Below are positions 5,672 through 14,524 of a DNA stretch of 58,191 bases, piece by piece (positions within the stretch are counted from its first letter, which is position 1; the number at the start of each line of letters is the position of its first letter). The notes beneath the pieces are model-generated. The model worked only from the letters and a program-made list of their open reading frames with translations. It ran no database searches and was not told the origin of the DNA. The stretch is from JAAGZL01 sp964628835 (GTDB lineage: Bacteria > Pseudomonadota > Gammaproteobacteria > Chromatiales > Chromatiaceae): NCBI GenBank assembly GCA_964628835.1, contig CAZVME010000012.1:1-58191 (forward strand), given 5' to 3'. Made by a program: the position numbers and the translations under genes.

Positions 5672-8248
5672 TCAAAGATCACGCCGAAAAACATGCGCCC
5701 GGGATGTGGCCAGTTTGTCCCAGCCCGGACGATGTTCAAGATTGGTCTTCTTGATATTGCACAGCACGCTATTGAAGGCAAAAGCCCCTGCCGGACTTGG
5801 TTCATCCAGAGTAAGAAAATCTGGATTACCGGCACGATCCACACCGTTTTTATCCAGGTCCATCCAGGCACCTTCAAACAGCACCACCACTCCCGGCATG
5901 CAGCGTTCAGTGACATACACCGGAACCACCACCCTGCCCCGCTCGTTCCACACCTCGACAATATCCCCCATCTTGACGCCCAGCTTCCTGGCATCACTGG
6001 CATTCAGTGTTATCTCCTGCTCATAGGTCTCGCGCAACCAGGAACAGTTATTAAAGATAGAGTGGGTGCGCCAACGTGGATGCGGTGAGATGAGGTGAAA
6101 TGGATAGTCGCTGGTTTTGGAGCTGTTGAGTGATTCCCAAGGTTCGATCCATTTGGGTATGGATGGAATGTGGTAGCCATATCGGGTCTTGGTCCAATCA
6201 GAAATCATGGCAAGTTCGGTACTGAGGATCTCGATCCTGCCCGATGCGGTATTGAAGCGCTCACCATTTTCTATCTGATCCTGAAAGGCAACATGTGGAC
6301 GAGGCAGCTGAAATTTGTACACCCCGTGCTGTTTAAACTCTTCCCATGACATATCTGCCTTTTGCTTGGCAATCACCTTATGATTCCACCAATCACTCAG
6401 GTAGGCCTCATCAACAGCATCGTCCTCATCAAAATAGCCCCGGCTGGCCTTGGGATTGTAGGCCTTGCCAAATTCCTCCCCCCCCAGCCTGTAGGCCAGC
6501 TCGGTAAAGATCTGAAAATCTGACTTAGACTCACCCATGGGCTGGATAACCCGAGGCCGATGGATATAGTAGTGACCCTTGCTCCAGGGCAACGCCACGT
6601 CATGGCGTTCAAAGTGGGTCGCCACCGGCAACAGCACATCTGCAAACAGCCCCGATGGGGTGATGGTGGAATCCATACACACCACCAGCTCCAGCAACTT
6701 GATCGCCTCGATCTCCTTGTTGATGTTGGTGAGCTGGTTAAACCAGTCCGAGCCCTGCCAGAAGATAGCCTTTACATTTGGTATCTCACCATCGGTTGCT
6801 TCATTTCTGGGCCAGAGACCGATCTCCTCCCGTTTCACATGGGGATAGTTAAGCACCAGATGCGCCCAACGATCTGACTTGATGGATTGGAACCAGATGT
6901 TGTGGTTTTCGTCACGGGGGTAGGCCATGGCCTCCGAACGCCAGGCCTTGCCCACACCTTCGGAGCAACCACCGATTTTACCAATATTGCCAGTCATGGA
7001 CTGCAGGGCAGCGGCCATGCGGCTGTACTGTTCCCCATAGGCGTTGCGTCCTGGCGCCCAGGACGCCTTCAGCGCAGCAGGTTTGGTTGTGGCATACATA
7101 TCAGCCAGCTTCTTGATAGCGTCGGCAGATACACCGCAGATCCTGGAGGACCACTCCGGGGTCTTGGGTTCACCATCGTACACACCCAGGATGTAGTCTT
7201 TGAAATTCTCCGTCCCGTTGGGGGTATATTCGGCATCCCTAGGCATAGTGCCCACATCCATACCGAGACAGAACCGGTCGATGAACTCCTGGTCTTGCAG
7301 ATTGTTACTAAAGATATGGTGAGCCATACCGGCCATCATGGCGGCATCGGTATTCGGCTTGATGGGAATCCACCAGGCATCATAGACCGCTGCGGAGTCA
7401 GTGTACTGCGGGTCTATAAGCACGAACTTACAACCACGCTGTTTGGCCATGCGCATATACATGACCGTATTGCCGCCATGAAAGGTGTAGGCTGGATTCC
7501 AGCCCCACATGATAATCAGCTGGGACTCAGCAAAGGTGTCGTCTTCATTACCATCGTAGGCAGTGCCAAAGGTCCAGCGCGAGCTGGAGGTTGTTCCATG
7601 ATTGGATGGCACCGACCAGGAGCTGGTGCGACAACCAAACATGCCGAGAAACCGTCCCAGCAGCCCCCCTATCTGATCCGACTTATGCAGCACACCGCAG
7701 GTGGATCCAGCATAACTCTGATCCAAAATAGCGGTGGGGCCGTATTTCTCCTTTAGCTGGACCATCTTTGTGGCGATATGATCCAGCGCCTGGTCCCAGG
7801 AAATCCGTTTAAACTTCCCCTCGCCCCTCTCCCCCACCCGCAGCATGGGGTGAAGCAGGCGCTCTGCCGAGTACAGGCGCTGCCGGTAGGAGCGTCCCCG
7901 TAGACAGGCGCGCAGCTGCGGTTCCTGGGCATCATCCTTGCCGAAGTGCCCATCGCGTTGATAACGCCCATCATCACTGGAGAGACGCACAACGACATCC
8001 TTCCATTTGTGCGCCACCAGCATATGGCGAGAGCCGCAGTTGTGAGCGCAACTGGTTACCACCGTCTCCAGTTGATCATCCCGTGGATAGGGCTCATAGG
8101 CAAAGGCCCTGGCCTGTTTTGCCGTCTTTAACTCAACCAGCCCACCTGCTGCCAGCGCAGCACCACTCGCCGCTGTTGTCTTCAGAAAGCTGCGGCGTGT
8201 CAGGTTCAGACGCTCAGTTATAAAACCAAATTTGTTGTCACTACCCAT
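5672..8248 (-). CDS. Tat-exported DmsA-like molybdopterin oxidoreductase, catalytic subunit
   Basis: 858 residues. Twin-arginine signal TRRSFLK (17-23) with a hydrophobic stretch to about residue 38, so the mature enzyme is periplasmic. The N-terminal cluster site reads C67-x3-C71-x3-H75-x39-C115 followed by LRGRS: the third ligand is His where DmsA has Cys. The downstream RVGERGEGKF.RISWDQAL matches the DmsA/Phs-type pattern. The expected molybdenum ligand is probably a Ser in NHGTTSSS near residue 220, aligned by eye. The C-terminal molydopterin dinucleotide-binding domain is present (LISPHPRWRTHSIFNN, then VEVWNERGRVVVPVYVTE). The substrate cannot be read from the sequence: DMSO, another S- or N-oxide, or an inorganic oxyanion are all possible, in either direction. 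It ends 24 bases before the Fe-S subunit. Confidence 0.92.
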   Translation of the reverse strand: MGSDNKFGFITERLNLTRRSFLKTTAASGAALAAGGLVELKTAKQARAFAYEPYPRDDQLETVVTSCAHNCGSRHMLVAHKWKDVVVRLSSDDGRYQRDGHFGKDDAQEPQLRACLRGRSYRQRLYSAERLLHPMLRVGERGEGKFKRISWDQALDHIATKMVQLKEKYGPTAILDQSYAGSTCGVLHKSDQIGGLLGRFLGMFGCRTSSWSVPSNHGTTSSSRWTFGTAYDGNEDDTFAESQLIIMWGWNPAYTFHGGNTVMYMRMAKQRGCKFVLIDPQYTDSAAVYDAWWIPIKPNTDAAMMAGMAHHIFSNNLQDQEFIDRFCLGMDVGTMPRDAEYTPNGTENFKDYILGVYDGEPKTPEWSSRICGVSADAIKKLADMYATTKPAALKASWAPGRNAYGEQYSRMAAALQSMTGNIGKIGGCSEGVGKAWRSEAMAYPRDENHNIWFQSIKSDRWAHLVLNYPHVKREEIGLWPRNEATDGEIPNVKAIFWQGSDWFNQLTNINKEIEAIKLLELVVCMDSTITPSGLFADVLLPVATHFERHDVALPWSKGHYYIHRPRVIQPMGESKSDFQIFTELAYRLGGEEFGKAYNPKASRGYFDEDDAVDEAYLSDWWNHKVIAKQKADMSWEEFKQHGVYKFQLPRPHVAFQDQIENGERFNTASGRIEILSTELAMISDWTKTRYGYHIPSIPKWIEPWESLNSSKTSDYPFHLISPHPRWRTHSIFNNCSWLRETYEQEITLNASDARKLGVKMGDIVEVWNERGRVVVPVYVTERCMPGVVVLFEGAWMDLDKNGVDRAGNPDFLTLDEPSPAGAFAFNSVLCNIKKTNLEHRPGWDKLATSRAHVFRRDL

Positions 8249-8272
8249 GAAATATATCCGTTCAGAACAACT

Positions 8273-9070
8273 CTATTTTGCGCTCTGTTTCTGCTTTAAT
8301 CTAAATCTAGGATCGGACTCTGTTGGACGATTTTTGGCCCACTCAGGAACACTCTTACCCATACCATCCCAGGCATGTCTTGGATATGGATAGGCAATAC
8401 GGTACCACTGACGCCCACCATGACAGCCGTAACAGACATCAGAGTCCTTGGCACCCGCCTGTTCAATGGCATCGGCCTTGAGGAAATTCACCTGGTGTCG
8501 ATTGCTACGAATCAGGTTATGGCACGACATGCAGTTATTATGGGATACATCCCGGACTTGTGACTGGGTGCCAGGCAGGACCAAAATTTCGTGTAAGTCG
8601 CGCCCGTGGCACATGAGGCAGGTCTGGGGGTTAACCGTCTTGCGCAGGGTGAACTCTCGCTTGTTGTGGTCAGGTGGAAGTAGCGCCTGTTCCCTAGGGT
8701 CATGCCCCTGGTGGCAGGTGCGGCACTTCAGCTCCATCACCTCCCTGGCATATTCCCCCTCCAGGTGGCGGACATGAAAAGTCTGCTGTTCTCCTGCATA
8801 GGTGGATAGGTTTTGATACCACGCCTTGGTATCCACGCTCTTCACCCCGGCTGGGGATACGGCCTTGACCTGGTGTGCCATTATCTCCTGGTGACAGGTG
8901 AGGCATTCCCCATTGCTGGCGGAGCCAATGGAAGGCTGAAAATGAATCGGGTCCCAGCGGGCCTGCCCATACTGCAATTTGGGGCCATCCGCCGCCTGGC
9001 TCAATCCAGCAAGCAGCAGCGCTACAAGCAGAAAAATGGCAGGCTGACTGGCTACATTTGCCGGTCGCAC
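8273..9070 (-). CDS. periplasmic pentahaem cytochrome c
   Basis: 265 residues from a GTG preceded by AGGGGG at 8 bases. Signal peptide 1-26 (hydrophobic AIFLLVALLLAGL, cleavage after SQA). Five CxxCH haem-attachment motifs: C56-H60, C116-H120, C151-H155, C180-H184 and C213-H217, with several further His as possible axial ligands. The size and number recall NrfB and other multihaem shuttle proteins, but the spacing is its own and I assign no named family. It is first in the operon, 24 bases before the molybdoenzyme, so it probably carries electrons to or from that enzyme. No membrane quinol-oxidising subunit is encoded nearby. Confidence 0.92.
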   Translation of the reverse strand: MRPANVASQPAIFLLVALLLAGLSQAADGPKLQYGQARWDPIHFQPSIGSASNGECLTCHQEIMAHQVKAVSPAGVKSVDTKAWYQNLSTYAGEQQTFHVRHLEGEYAREVMELKCRTCHQGHDPREQALLPPDHNKREFTLRKTVNPQTCLMCHGRDLHEILVLPGTQSQVRDVSHNNCMSCHNLIRSNRHQVNFLKADAIEQAGAKDSDVCYGCHGGRQWYRIAYPYPRHAWDGMGKSVPEWAKNRPTESDPRFRLKQKQSAK

Positions 9071-9385
9071 TACTGGCGCCCCCTATTCTCGATAAAGTGT
9101 GTGTTTGATCTCATAGTTCAGAAACGACTTTTACTTATCCCCTGCCCGCGATCTTCAATCAGCTATTATGGCCCCGACTGCACAGTATCCGCCAGCCCAT
9201 AGATACGCACACTCATCACCACCTATTCTATGTAGAAACACACGGACACTGCCAGATAATACCCATCAGCTAATCCGGCCATAGATTCATATTGGGATGC
9301 AAGTCCTTTAGTCATCTCCCATACCAAGGTATATTACTACTACAGTTTACTCGGGTATTATCGTTTTGTTGATTAGGGATTGGGC
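9071..9385. other. divergent intergenic region
   Basis: Spacer of 315 bases between the respiratory operon and the MaoC-like gene; it must hold both promoters. I looked for an Fnr/Anr box (TTGAT-N4-ATCAA): only a half-site TTGATCTCA at about 9105 is present. No convincing promoter, hairpin or small gene was found. Confidence 0.5.
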
Positions 9386-10060
9386 ATGAATGTAATTGAA
9401 TTTATCAGGGAAAAGACAGAAAACATCCAACAAAACAATGCCGAATTCATCGCCAAACTGGAACCAAAGTTTCGCAACTGGTCAGATCTGCTGAACCATA
9501 AAGTCACCAACACCCTCAACAACCCCTGGATCTCCCGCTTTAACCCATTCGAAGATGATAGTCATGACGACGAGCCAGACTCGGTCATATCCCTGGCTGC
9601 GGAAAACACCTACAGAGCACTCCAGAAAAAGCTCGGAGAAGAGACCTTTCTGGGGGAGTGGCTCACCGTGAACCAGGGCTGCATCAATAAATTTGCCGAG
9701 ATCACCGGGGACCGGCAGTGGATCCACACCGACCCGGAACGGGCCAAGGCAGACTCTCCTTTCAAATCCACCATCGCCCATGGGTTTCTCACCCTGGCGC
9801 TGATCCCCAGCCTCACCGAGACGGTGGACCCGGAGAACAACCCCTACCCTGAGGCCAAGATGGTGGTGAACTACGGCCTCAATCAGGTCCGTTTTCCCTT
9901 TCCGGTAAAAGCCGGTTCCAGGGTCAGGGCCAGGACCAGACTAGTGGGGCTGACGCCGATGAAACGCAGCATTGAGGTGGTGAACGAGGTCAGCATCGAG
10001 GTTGAAGATAGAAGCCGCCCGGCCTGTGTGGCGGAGACCGTATTAAGGCTCTACTTCTGA
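9386..10060 (+). CDS. MaoC-like (hot-dog fold) enoyl-CoA hydratase/dehydratase
   Basis: 224 residues from the ATG at 9386, with GGGA six bases upstream; the TTG at 9380 is rejected. The C-terminal 145 residues form a MaoC/R-hydratase domain: ITGDRQWIHTDPERA (residues 107-121) carries the catalytic D109 and H114, followed by TIAHGFLTLALIP. The last part has the paired-strand pattern typical of NodN/MaoC proteins (VNYGLNQVRFPFPVKAGSRVRA). The first 75 residues are an extra, hydrophilic, helical segment with an acidic DDSHDDEPD patch, reminiscent of PHA-associated hydratases (inference). The physiological substrate, an acyl-CoA enoyl thioester, is not determined. Confidence 0.87.
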   Translation: MNVIEFIREKTENIQQNNAEFIAKLEPKFRNWSDLLNHKVTNTLNNPWISRFNPFEDDSHDDEPDSVISLAAENTYRALQKKLGEETFLGEWLTVNQGCINKFAEITGDRQWIHTDPERAKADSPFKSTIAHGFLTLALIPSLTETVDPENNPYPEAKMVVNYGLNQVRFPFPVKAGSRVRARTRLVGLTPMKRSIEVVNEVSIEVEDRSRPACVAETVLRLYF

Positions 10061-10087
10061 TTAATCTGCCTGGGCAGCCGCCAGCCT

Positions 10088-10981
10088 GTGGGAATATCCA
10101 AATATCCATCTACTGTAACCATGCCGAAAGAGCGTGCCGGATGCGGCAGCGTGCTAGAGTTTCTGATCCAACGTTTCCCAGGGGTCACGCCCGCCACCTG
10201 GCTTCAGCGCATACAGGATGGGAAGGTGCTGTGGGACGATAACACTCCCATCGCCGAAGACTCTGCATACAGGCCACAGCGACGCATCCTCTACTACCGC
10301 GAGGTGGAACAGGAACCGCTCATCCCCTGCAACGAAACCATCCTGTATCAGGACGAAAACCTGCTGGTGGCAGACAAACCGCACTTCCTGCCGGTGACAC
10401 CCAACAGCATCTACGTAAATCAGTGCCTGCTGTACCGGCTGCGAGAACGCACCGGCCTGGATGAGCTCACCCCAATACACCGCATCGACCGTTGGACCGC
10501 TGGTATTGTCATGTTTTCCACCAACACCAAGGTGCGATCAAAGTACCAGCAGATGTTCACGCACGGTTTGGTAACCAAGCTGTATCATGGGGTTGCCAGG
10601 ATACCGGCCAGCCTGGACACGGCTCAACTTCCGAGAGAGTGGCTGGTGGAAAACCGCCTGGTTAAGGGCAACCCGAGGTTTCGTATGGAGGTAGTTCCGG
10701 GTGAAATCAATGCCCGCAGTAAGATTCAGTGCCTGGCCATACGCAACGGCATGGGCCTGTTCCATCTCCATCCGCTAACCGGCAAGACCCATCAGCTGCG
10801 CCTGCACATTAGTGGGTTGGGAATGCCACTACTGAACGAGAGGTATTACCCTGAGCTGCAAGCAAAATCTGCTGACAACTTCGAGCATCCGTTGCAACTG
10901 CTGGCAAAACAGCTGCAGTTCATTGACCCGATTACATCCAAAAAAATGAGCTTTAGCTCCAGCAAAGAGCTTGCCTGGTAA
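10088..10981 (+). CDS. RluA-family pseudouridine synthase
   Basis: 297 residues from a GTG. An S4-like N-terminal part (about residues 15-75) is followed by the catalytic domain. The family motif HRIDRWTAG at 131-139 places the nucleophilic Asp at D134. LYHGVARIP, FHLHPLTGKTHQLRLH and the LLAKQLQFIDP segment also match RluA enzymes. It isomerises uridine in rRNA or tRNA; which site cannot be told. Start choice is uncertain: neither the GTG at 10088 nor the ATG at 10121 has a clear ribosome binding site. Separate from, but close behind, the MaoC-like gene (27 bases), so it may be co-transcribed. Confidence 0.9.
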   Translation: MGISKYPSTVTMPKERAGCGSVLEFLIQRFPGVTPATWLQRIQDGKVLWDDNTPIAEDSAYRPQRRILYYREVEQEPLIPCNETILYQDENLLVADKPHFLPVTPNSIYVNQCLLYRLRERTGLDELTPIHRIDRWTAGIVMFSTNTKVRSKYQQMFTHGLVTKLYHGVARIPASLDTAQLPREWLVENRLVKGNPRFRMEVVPGEINARSKIQCLAIRNGMGLFHLHPLTGKTHQLRLHISGLGMPLLNERYYPELQAKSADNFEHPLQLLAKQLQFIDPITSKKMSFSSSKELAW

Positions 10982-11059
10982 CGATTCTAAATTGCATCAG
11001 TAGCCTTGCGCACCGGGTCGTATACTTACAGTACCGACAGAATTAAGGTTTGAGGCGAC

Positions 11060-11827
11060 ATGTGTCAACTACTGGGCATGAACTGTAACGTCCCCACAGA
11101 CATCTGCTTCTCGTTTGAGGGCTTTGCCAAACGCGGAGGGGAAACTGATGAACACAAGGATGGCTGGGGGGTCGCCTTTTTTGAAGGCAGGGGCTGCCGC
11201 ACCTTTATGGATGTGCAGCCCTCAGCCGGTTCAGTTATTTCAGACCTGGTTACCCGCTACCCGATAAAATCACTCAACGTTATCGCCCACATCCGCAAGG
11301 CCAGTGTGGGCGCGGTCAAGCTTGAGAACACACATCCTTTTACCCGGGAACTCTGGGGACGGAACTGGGTGTTTGCCCACAATGGCGACCTGTTGGATTT
11401 CCACCCGCAACTGACCGGCCGCTTCCTGCCGGTTGGCGGCACCGACAGCGAACAGGCCTTCTGCTTGATCCTGGAAACCATGCACTCCAGATATGGGAAC
11501 CAGCCCGGACCTTCCGAGCTGTATCAACTGGTCCAGGAGACAGCGGGCGAGATAAGCGACTTTGGTAACTTCAACTTCCTGCTCTCAAACGGAGAGTATC
11601 TGTTTGCCCACTGTAGCAGTGACCTACACTATCTGATTCGCCAGCACCCCTTCTCCAGCGCCCAACTAAAGGATCTGGATATGACTATTGATTTCCAGCA
11701 GGTGACTAATACCGACGACCGGGTTGCAGTAATTGCCACTCAGCCTCTGACAGTGAACGAGGAGTGGATCAAGATGCAACCAGGGGAGTGCCTGTTATTC
11801 AGAGATGGTTATTTGCTTGAAATCTAA
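11060..11827 (+). CDS. class II glutamine amidotransferase (YafJ/GATase_4 type)
   Basis: 255 residues. The ATG is immediately followed by Cys2, the N-terminal nucleophile of class II amidotransferases, exposed after removal of Met1. MCQLLGMNCN, the DGWGVAFFEG loop, VIAHIRKAS, FAHNGDL and GGTDSEQAF match the YafJ subgroup. GAGG stands seven bases before the start. YafJ-like proteins hydrolyse a gamma-glutamyl amide, but their biological substrate is generally unsettled. The stop is only five bases from the end of the convergent fusion gene. Confidence 0.92.
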   Translation: MCQLLGMNCNVPTDICFSFEGFAKRGGETDEHKDGWGVAFFEGRGCRTFMDVQPSAGSVISDLVTRYPIKSLNVIAHIRKASVGAVKLENTHPFTRELWGRNWVFAHNGDLLDFHPQLTGRFLPVGGTDSEQAFCLILETMHSRYGNQPGPSELYQLVQETAGEISDFGNFNFLLSNGEYLFAHCSSDLHYLIRQHPFSSAQLKDLDMTIDFQQVTNTDDRVAVIATQPLTVNEEWIKMQPGECLLFRDGYLLEI

Positions 11828-11832
11828 ACCGC

Positions 11833-13248
11833 TCAGCGCACATACTGCTTGATCTTCTCCACCAGCTGCTTGGGGGAAATACCGTAGGCAAACTTGGTGA
11901 TAAACGAACCATCCGGCGCCATAAGATAGGCACTGGCGGTATGGTCCATAATGTACATATCCGGCTCCATTCCAGGCTCCAGCACCTTTTCATACCTTAC
12001 GTTGAACTGCTTGGCTACCCGCTCAATCATGCTCTTACTGCCGGTCAAACCGATTAGCTCGTTATGGAAATAACTAACGTAGCGCTGCATCACCTGCACC
12101 GTATCCCGCTCCGGGTCCACCGTAATGAAGTAGGGCTGAATCTTCTCTGCCGTCTTTCCCAGTTGCGACAGGGCCATGGTTAGCACCTGGAGGGAGGTGG
12201 GACAGATATCGGGGCAGAAAGTGTAGCCGAAGAGGATTATCTGGTACTTACCTCTGAGATCCTTCTCCGTAACCAGCCTGCCTTTGTGATCCACCAGTAG
12301 GAACTTCCCACCAATCTCGGTTGGCGCTGCTGGTTCCTGCACCGTGGCCTCTGCAACCGGTGCTGCACCCTGGTGCAGGCAATTCTTAATGGCGCTGGTG
12401 TTTTGTTCCATCAACTGAAAATAGAGATCCGGGCCTGGGGTGAGTTTACTGCCAAAGCTATCCAACTCGGCTCGCTTGATTTTAGAACTACCGATCAGGA
12501 GCGGCAGATCAGGCATCTTGGTCCCGGCTTCGGTAAGCAGGCAGGAGTAGTAGCCATCCGCCAGCTTGGCGCGTCCATCCAGCAATCTGGCGGCATCCGC
12601 CGCACGCATGGGGGTCTCTGCCACCAGCCCGCGAATCTTCAGGGCATAGGCCTGTTCAAAATATTGTAACGTATCGTAATAGGCGATGCCCACACCGCTT
12701 TTGAGGCCGCGATAACCGTACTCCAGTCTGCGGTCCAACTCAGCCATGCGCGCATACAGCGCACGGCGGTTGCGCTTGTACAGGTGGGCGCGTGTGGCAT
12801 CCGCCACCATCAACTCCCGCGTCAGTTCGTCGACCAGAATCAAGATGTTTCTGCTGTCGAGCCAAAAGAATGGATCTCTACGCGACTCGTCCCAGCGTGA
12901 TGGCAACACCTTGATATTGGGATTGTCCAGTATGGTCTTGACCCTGGTTCCGGCCTTTACGTCGGTTAGTGGCTCCAGCAGAAACTTCTCAAGTTCAGGA
13001 CCAACCCAGACGATAAAATCTGCTTGCGCCAGATCTTTCTTCTGCTGCGCATCCAGTTCATAGCCGTAGGGATTCTGCCCCTGCTTCACCAACAGCTGCG
13101 GCCCATCTGTACCCTGCATCAGGCTAGAGAGGATCGAGTGAATGGGTTTAATACTGGCCACCACCCGGAAGTTCTCTTCTGCGGACAGCAGCGAAATCTG
13201 CAACAACAACACTGCACCAAAAAATAGAGCTACGAATAAACTACGCAC
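11833..13248 (-). CDS. fusion of a TroA/ZnuA-like binding domain and a Sco1/SenC domain
   Basis: 471 residues from a GTG with AAGGTAG upstream. Signal peptide 1-23. Residues 27-291 have the fold pattern of cluster A-I metal-binding lipoproteins and periplasmic proteins (VVASIKPIHSIL, FIVWVGPELE, and a DSFGSKL segment equivalent to DPLG). However, the three His that bind zinc or manganese in ZnuA are replaced by Y61 (PYGY for PHHY), F127 (PFFWL for PHIWL) and Y191 (YYDTLQYF for FHDAYGYF). A Pro/Ala-rich linker (about 293-310) leads to a Sco domain: FGYTFCPDICPTS with C345 and C349, ITVDPERD, and copper ligand H436 in MDHTASAYL. The Sco half should deliver copper to cytochrome oxidase or act as a thiol-disulfide oxidoreductase. 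The TroA half has probably lost classical metal binding. It is the partner of the small secreted gene 28 bases upstream. Confidence 0.92.
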   Translation of the reverse strand: MRSLFVALFFGAVLLLQISLLSAEENFRVVASIKPIHSILSSLMQGTDGPQLLVKQGQNPYGYELDAQQKKDLAQADFIVWVGPELEKFLLEPLTDVKAGTRVKTILDNPNIKVLPSRWDESRRDPFFWLDSRNILILVDELTRELMVADATRAHLYKRNRRALYARMAELDRRLEYGYRGLKSGVGIAYYDTLQYFEQAYALKIRGLVAETPMRAADAARLLDGRAKLADGYYSCLLTEAGTKMPDLPLLIGSSKIKRAELDSFGSKLTPGPDLYFQLMEQNTSAIKNCLHQGAAPVAEATVQEPAAPTEIGGKFLLVDHKGRLVTEKDLRGKYQIILFGYTFCPDICPTSLQVLTMALSQLGKTAEKIQPYFITVDPERDTVQVMQRYVSYFHNELIGLTGSKSMIERVAKQFNVRYEKVLEPGMEPDMYIMDHTASAYLMAPDGSFITKFAYGISPKQLVEKIKQYVR

Positions 13249-13276
13249 TAGTTACTACCTTCACAAAAAAGATGAC

Positions 13277-13621
13277 TTAAGGTTTGGAAAAGGCCAGATT
13301 CAGCCCCGCAATCGCAGCGTCGACGTCGAGGACAAACTGCTGCTCTGCGGGACATACCGACTTGGCCTGAATAAATGAGAGAAATGATGTGTTGGTCACA
13401 TCATCAAAGGTCTGTCCCAACTGGCGCCGTTTTGGCAGGGCGGCAACCAACGCCTTCTTCATCCTGCGCATCTCAGCAAGATACTTACACTGCAGGGCTA
13501 CGCCATTTAACTCCCCCATACGCTTGATGCTATTTAGCTGCTCATCAGTTGCGGCAACCGCCTGAAACGCGCTGAGCACAAAAATTACGGTGATTGAAAA
13601 TACTAGGTGCCTGATTACCAT
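13277..13621 (-). CDS. small secreted protein of unknown function
   Basis: 114 residues with a clear signal peptide (1-23, cleavage after VAA). The mature protein is helical and basic, with two Cys about 44 residues apart (LQCKYLAEMRRMKKAL and AKSVCPAEQQF) that may form a disulfide. GAG lies six bases before the ATG. I recognise no family. It precedes the TroA-like/Sco fusion by 28 bases on the same strand and is probably its operon partner, so a part in metal handling or oxidase assembly is a reasonable guess but only that. Confidence 0.75.
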   Translation of the reverse strand: MVIRHLVFSITVIFVLSAFQAVAATDEQLNSIKRMGELNGVALQCKYLAEMRRMKKALVAALPKRRQLGQTFDDVTNTSFLSFIQAKSVCPAEQQFVLDVDAAIAGLNLAFSKP

Positions 13622-13973
13622 TTACTACTCACTGCCATGATCAAAAGATTGTATATTCTAGTCGCAATACTACCAGTATGTAACCTCCGGGTGAAAGCAG
13701 CTGCTAATATCCTCTAAACTAAGTACTGCATGGTTGTTGCGAATCCATACTAGGGCCTGTTAACACTAATCCAATATGCCCGGCTGAGACCATTTTTTCG
13801 TCCAGCGGCGAGAATACACACAATTATCCTGTGTCAATTCTCGTTAACACCCCACATAAAATCATTAACCAACTATAATTCTATACATTAAAAAAATACC
13901 GATTAGATATCAGACGACACTTGTTAGCTGTTCGCCCTGACCAGAGATACAACAGCTACCCAGGAGAAAATAT
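13622..13973. other. divergent intergenic region
   Basis: 352 AT-rich bases between the divergent small secreted gene and the rubrerythrin-like gene. GTTAACAC occurs at about 13759 and again at about 13843, an 8-base direct repeat some 84 bases apart. I see no gene or RNA. Confidence 0.5.
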
Positions 13974-14456
13974 ATGGACGCACCGAACGATGTGTTAAAA
14001 AACGCCCTCACAAATGAGGTTAAGGCAGCGGCCTTCTACAATCTGGCATCCACAATCACGCCTGACGATGAAACCAGAATGTTGTTCATAGAGTTGGCCG
14101 GATTGGAAGAGAATCACGCCCGCGACTTCCTGCAGAAAGCGGTTGGGACAGAATTACTAGATGGATTTAATGCCGAGGCATACCTGAGTGAACTTGAAGA
14201 AAATATGCATGAAGACGCCAAATCATCCCACAGCGACCTGCTGAATAGTGGTGATATGAATGCAGTACTGAACTTTGCCATCGGGATGGAGGCGCACGCC
14301 CGTGATACCTACCAGGTAATGGCAACCATAGTTGAGAATCCTTCCATCAAAAAATACTGCACGGCATTGGCGAATGAGGAAGAGGAGCATCGTAAGCTCC
14401 TGGAGCAGGCCAGGACATCCCTAAGCATGGAAGAAGACGATCGCCCAGCGCTGTAG
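13974..14456 (+). CDS. rubrerythrin-like ferritin-fold protein
   Basis: 160 residues, AGGAG seven bases before the ATG. A four-helix ferritin-like domain with the di-iron ligands E15, E45-x2-H48, E106 and E136-x2-H139 (spacings match ExxH pairs). No C-terminal rubredoxin Cys4 domain is present, so this is the rubredoxin-less type. Such proteins reduce peroxide or store and sense iron under low oxygen; the exact role is inferred. No partner gene is adjacent. Confidence 0.85.
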   Translation: MDAPNDVLKNALTNEVKAAAFYNLASTITPDDETRMLFIELAGLEENHARDFLQKAVGTELLDGFNAEAYLSELEENMHEDAKSSHSDLLNSGDMNAVLNFAIGMEAHARDTYQVMATIVENPSIKKYCTALANEEEEHRKLLEQARTSLSMEEDDRPAL

Positions 14457-14524
14457 ACAGATGTTGCATTTAGACCGCCCGCGGGGAATCTATACGGGCG
14501 CATTCTTGCCTGGACAGGTCAGAA

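Noticed and set aside
6887..7756. 289-codon open frame opposite the molybdoenzyme gene
   Set aside because: A shadow of a strongly supported gene, with no domain or ribosome site.
9100..9120. Fnr/Anr box upstream of the pentahaem cytochrome
   Set aside because: Only the TTGAT half is present; the second half does not read ATCAA at the right distance.
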